NCBI GenBank assembly: GCA_003225615.1
Contig: QIAS01000043.1
Span: 1 to 8,747, forward strand
Length of the DNA stretch: 8,747 bases
Reading direction: 5' to 3'
Source of the DNA: Acidobacteriota bacterium
GTDB lineage: Bacteria > Acidobacteriota > Terriglobia > Terriglobales > Acidobacteriaceae
The number at the start of each line of letters is the position of its first letter. Within the stretch, counting starts at the first letter, position 1. A program made the translations under genes and the position numbers. Positions 6,137-8,747 of the stretch are shown here, one piece after another. Below the pieces are notes generated by a model, which did no database searches, was not told the DNA's origin, and saw nothing but the letters and a program-made list of their open reading frames with translations.

Positions 6137-7129
6137 ATGGATAACAGTACGGCGGCCAGGGTGGTCCCTGAGCCAGAGCGCAAGACGGGGTCTTTCGGGG
6201 GTAGCCTGAAGCGGGAGCGCGAAAAGCGCGGCATAACCCTAGACGACGTATCCCTGTCGACGAAAATTGGTCTGCGCATGCTGCGTGCTTTGGAAGAGGA
6301 AAACTTCGAGCAATTGCCCGGCGGAATTTTCAATAAAGGTTTCGTACGTGCCTACGCGCGCCATTTGGGCATCGATGAGGAGCAGGCCGTCGCCGACTAT
6401 CTCGAAGCTGCAGGAGAGTCAGCCCCACCGGTAGAGCCCGTGGTTGACATTCCATCCCCGTTGCGCGATCAGGACAATAGTAAGGAAGGAGAGCCAGGCG
6501 TGCCCTGGGGCATCCTGGCCATTGTGTTGCTAGTGTTGGCGCTTGCATTATCGGTATGGAGTTACTACACCCGGGAATCTGTTAAAGACGCAAAAGGGTC
6601 TCCGCGCGCGGCGGCCACAGAGCCTCAAGCGGTGCCTGCTCCTCCGCAGCCCCCAGTCGTTTCCAGCTCAACCGCTCCTGTACTGCCTCCCCAGAGGGCG
6701 GCTGCGCCGGGCAACGTAAGCTCCCAGATCGATCTTGCAGGGCAACGTTCCAGTGCCCCCGTCGCGAAAGGCATCGGCGGCTTGGTGGGAAGCACACTCA
6801 GCAATCCCACTCTTTCTCCGGATGCAAGAAACGCCAATAATGCTGCAAAGCAACCTGCTGCCCCCGCTGTCAATAGCTTCGTGGTGCTGATCGAAGCCGA
6901 GGAAAATTCCTGGGTCTCGATTACGGCGGACGGCAAGACAATCCTCGAAGGCACCCTGATCGCGCCGGCGATAAAGGCAGTAAAGGCCCAGAAACAGATT
7001 GTGGTGAAAGCCGGCAATGTAGGTGGATTGGCCTTCTCCTTTAACGGGAAAAAGATTCCAACCCAGGGCGGAAGCGGCGAGGTAAAGGCCCTCACATTCG
7101 ACGCCGGCGGTTTGCAAGTGTCGCGCTAA
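6137..7129 (+). CDS. rodZ: RodZ-like membrane protein (HTH, one TM helix, DUF4115)
   Basis: This 330-residue protein has the complete RodZ architecture. A Cro/C1-type helix-turn-helix domain (about 18-90, with LKREREKRGITLDDVSLSTK, then LPGGIFNKGFVRAYARHLGID) is followed by one transmembrane helix (about 124-143, WGILAIVLLVLALALSVW), a long Pro/Ala/Ser-rich linker (about 155-245) and a C-terminal beta domain of DUF4115 type (about 246-330, SWVSITADGKTILEGTL). In RodZ the cytoplasmic HTH binds MreB and links it to wall synthesis rather than binding DNA; that role is inferred here. The ATG at 6137 is the first possible start, since TAG lies in frame at 6131-6133; its ribosome-binding site is weak (AGG too close). 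It diverges from the GGDEF gene and is followed by metK after 305 bases. Family assignment is firm; a direct shape-determining role in this organism is less certain. Confidence 0.85.
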   Translation: MDNSTAARVVPEPERKTGSFGGSLKREREKRGITLDDVSLSTKIGLRMLRALEEENFEQLPGGIFNKGFVRAYARHLGIDEEQAVADYLEAAGESAPPVEPVVDIPSPLRDQDNSKEGEPGVPWGILAIVLLVLALALSVWSYYTRESVKDAKGSPRAAATEPQAVPAPPQPPVVSSSTAPVLPPQRAAAPGNVSSQIDLAGQRSSAPVAKGIGGLVGSTLSNPTLSPDARNANNAAKQPAAPAVNSFVVLIEAEENSWVSITADGKTILEGTLIAPAIKAVKAQKQIVVKAGNVGGLAFSFNGKKIPTQGGSGEVKALTFDAGGLQVSR

Positions 7130-7434
7130 AAACACCGGCTAAAAAACCAGGAATTTCCGGCAACAATACCGCAAAGACGCTACAAAACTCTCAACATATG
7201 CGGCTTCGATGGGCCGAATCTATGCTTAAATCCCGAATTTTCCCCATTTGTTGCAACCTATCTCATTCCATTGTCCAGTCTGCCCCTTTAAGCGCACAGA
7301 CTCGCCAAAAGGCCCAAAATCATTGCGTCAGTAACCCTTCTCTGGTAACTTTTTAGAGACCCGAAGGACGCTCATTTACGGCTGCATTGCGCTCAATCCC
7401 CTGCCAGACGTGAGACCGCTCAAGGAGAAACAAT
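7130..7434 (+). other. 305-base gap and leader upstream of metK
   Basis: No gene is seen here. The strand is C- and T-rich with little G. CGCTCA occurs three times close to the metK start (7369-7374, 7390-7395, 7417-7422), and GTGAG (7410-7414) could pair with one of them. metK leaders often carry S-adenosylmethionine riboswitches, but I could not match any known SAM or SAH class, and no terminator hairpin with a T-tract is visible. A weak TTGCGT, 17 bases, TAACTT pair around 7324-7352 is too poor to call as a promoter. Confidence 0.4.
7422..7427 (+). promoter_or_regulatory. Shine-Dalgarno deciding the TTG start of metK
   Basis: AAGGAG ends 7 bases before TTG at 7435, an ideal spacing. Because no in-frame ATG occurs before the conserved [12 protein letters not shown] region, this site makes the TTG start convincing. 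Confidence 0.8.
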
Positions 7435-8592
7435 TTGCCTTCCAGAAATCGTTACTTATTTACTTCTGAATCCGTAACCGAAGGACATCCCGACAAAATT
7501 GCCGACCAGATTTCCGACGCAATTCTCGACGCCTGCCTCGCCGAAGATCCTTCCAGCCGAGTCGCTTGCGAGACCCTGATGACCACCGGCCTCGCCTTCA
7601 TAGCCGGAGAGATCACCACCAAAGCCTACGTCGACTTCCCCTCCATCGTTAGAGGCACGGTAATGTCGGTAGGCTACACCGACGCCGCCTACGGGTTCGA
7701 CCACGAAACCTGCGCCGTAATTTCCTCCATCCACGAACAATCCCCCGACATAGCTATGGGAGTAGACCCCGGAGGCGCCGGCGACCAGGGAATGATGTTT
7801 GGGTATGCGAGCAATGAGAATGCGGAGTTGATGCCGACGCCTATTCTTCTGGCGCATCGGCTGACACGGCGGTTGGCCGAGGTGCGGAAGAGTGGGCAGC
7901 TGGATTTTTTGCGGCCGGATGGGAAGAGCCAAGTTACGGTTGAGTACGATGAGAATAAGCGGCCGGTTCGGGTGGATGCGGTGGTGGTTTCTACTCAGCA
8001 TTCTGAAACGGTGGACAACAAGAAGCTGCGGGCGGAGGTTTTGCAGCATGTGATTCAGCATGCCATTCCCGCTCATATGCTGGATGCGGATACCAAGTAC
8101 CACATTAATCCTACTGGGCGTTTTGTCGTGGGTGGGCCTATGGGCGATACCGGGCTGACCGGACGCAAAATTATTGTGGATACTTATGGCGGCATGGGAC
8201 GGCACGGTGGTGGCTGCTTTAGTGGCAAGGATCCGACCAAGGTGGATCGTTCGGCTTGCTACATGGCGCGCTACATTGCCAAAAATATTGTGGCGGCGGG
8301 CTTGTCGGACCGGTGCGAGGTGCAGCTGGCTTATGCGATTGGGGTGGCGGAGCCGGACAAAGTTGATCCCGCAGTTTTGCCCGAGTTAGTGCGAGCCCAT
8401 TTCCGGCTGACGCCCAAGGGGATTATCGAGTCGCTGAATTTGCGTCGTCCGATTTACAAGAAGACTGCAGCCTATGGACATTTCGGCCGAACCGATCCGG
8501 ATTTCACCTGGGAGGCAACCGACAAGGCTTCCAAGCTGGCCAGCGACGCTGGAGTGAAAGGCGAGCCGGTTGGGCAGACGGTGAAGCGCTAG
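7435..8592 (+). CDS. metK: S-adenosylmethionine synthase
   Basis: MetK joins ATP and methionine to give S-adenosylmethionine, the main methyl donor, in the cytoplasm; the enzyme is a tetramer needing Mg2+ and K+. The 385-residue length is normal. Signatures are complete: [18 protein letters not shown] (11-28, with H18 and D20), [12 protein letters not shown] (114-125, D117), [10 protein letters not shown] (237-246, with D238, R244, K245) and the P-loop-like [17 protein letters not shown] (258-274, with K265, K269, D271). C261 replaces the commoner Ala in GGGAFSGKD, which may be a lineage trait. Translation starts at TTG with a strong Shine-Dalgarno 7 bases upstream, perhaps tempering expression. 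Third-position preference changes sharply near 7800, from C-ending to G-ending codons, unlike a uniformly evolved gene. The stop TAG lies within the palindrome GCGCTAGCGC and opens a heptad tract. Confidence 0.98.
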   Translation: MPSRNRYLFTSESVTEGHPDKIADQISDAILDACLAEDPSSRVACETLMTTGLAFIAGEITTKAYVDFPSIVRGTVMSVGYTDAAYGFDHETCAVISSIHEQSPDIAMGVDPGGAGDQGMMFGYASNENAELMPTPILLAHRLTRRLAEVRKSGQLDFLRPDGKSQVTVEYDENKRPVRVDAVVVSTQHSETVDNKKLRAEVLQHVIQHAIPAHMLDADTKYHINPTGRFVVGGPMGDTGLTGRKIIVDTYGGMGRHGGGCFSGKDPTKVDRSACYMARYIAKNIVAAGLSDRCEVQLAYAIGVAEPDKVDPAVLPELVRAHFRLTPKGIIESLNLRRPIYKKTAAYGHFGRTDPDFTWEATDKASKLASDAGVKGEPVGQTVKR

Positions 8593-8639
8593 CGCGGCGA
8601 GGCTCGGCTCTAGGCTCTAGGCTTTTGCTCTTGGCTCTC
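8584..8639. repeat. Heptad repeat tract starting at the metK stop codon
   Basis: In a 7-base phase the sequence reads AAGCGCT, AGCGCGG, CGAGGCT, CGGCTCT, AGGCTCT, AGGCTTT, TGCTCT (6 bases) and TGGCTCT. The middle units are clear; the first ones are diverged and include the last metK codons and its TAG stop. GCTTTTGCT (8621-8629) is identical to 4852-4860 in the GGDEF-side array, and in both tracts it marks the point where one unit has only 6 bases. Beyond the tract, 8640-8747 is G-rich and shows no gene, RNA or repeat that I can recognise before the window ends. Confidence 0.65.
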
Positions 8640-8747
8640 GGGTGCGCGTCAGACGGGGGAAGTCCTGCCTTGGCGTTTTGGGTGGGAACAGTTCCGGAGT
8701 GGGACGAGAAGCTTAGTGCAGTGGTGACAGAAAGATTTCTCCCCCGA

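Noticed and set aside
7130..7434. Known SAM or SAH riboswitch before metK
   Set aside because: I could not find the core of any class I know, nor a terminator or anti-terminator hairpin.
7456..8205. 249-codon open frame antisense to metK
   Set aside because: It is a shadow of a highly conserved gene in a GC-rich sequence; it has no recognisable domain or ribosome-binding site.

Overview
The window reads as a piece of a moderately GC-rich bacterial chromosome, most likely Acidobacteriota (Terriglobia/Koribacter-like). That is an inference from the style of the proteins (secreted DinB-like protein, GAF-GGDEF protein, RodZ-type HTH/DUF4115 protein) and from the heptanucleotide-rich intergenic DNA; there is no rRNA or tRNA here to confirm it. 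Eight protein-coding loci are supported, and no RNA gene, CRISPR array or transposase gene was seen.

Layout: 1-1006 is the C-terminal half (TM7-14) of a DHA2-type MFS exporter, broken by a one-base frameshift near 609-611. A promoter candidate at 1135-1163 precedes two small secreted proteins (1260-1955 and 1982-2530) that are paralogues of each other and match no family I know, followed by a secreted DinB-fold protein (2602-3195). An ArsR-type repressor (3740-3420, minus) and an SDR oxidoreductase (3930-4682, plus) diverge from an intergenic region holding a perfect 7-4-7 palindrome, the probable operator. A GAF-GGDEF diguanylate cyclase (5953-4928, minus) and a RodZ-like membrane protein (6137-7129, plus) diverge from a second regulatory region. 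After a 305-base gap comes metK (7435-8592), starting at TTG.

The most unusual content lies between and at the ends of genes. Three tracts of 7-bp-period repeats sit exactly at or just past the stop codons of three genes (DinB-like, GAF-GGDEF, metK). Two of them share a GCTTTTGCT core where the 7-bp phase slips by one base. Two copies of a REP-like hairpin carrying CCCCATGTCTCG lie in the gaps on either side of the ArsR/SDR pair. The GGDEF gene has lost about 19 bases of its last helix and ends out of frame, yet the ancestral C-terminus is still readable in the neighbouring frame. metK changes its third-position preference abruptly from C to G near position 7800, which suggests a mosaic gene. 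No single multi-gene 'system' is evident; the best candidates for something undescribed are the stop-codon-linked heptad repeats and the secreted paralogue pair.
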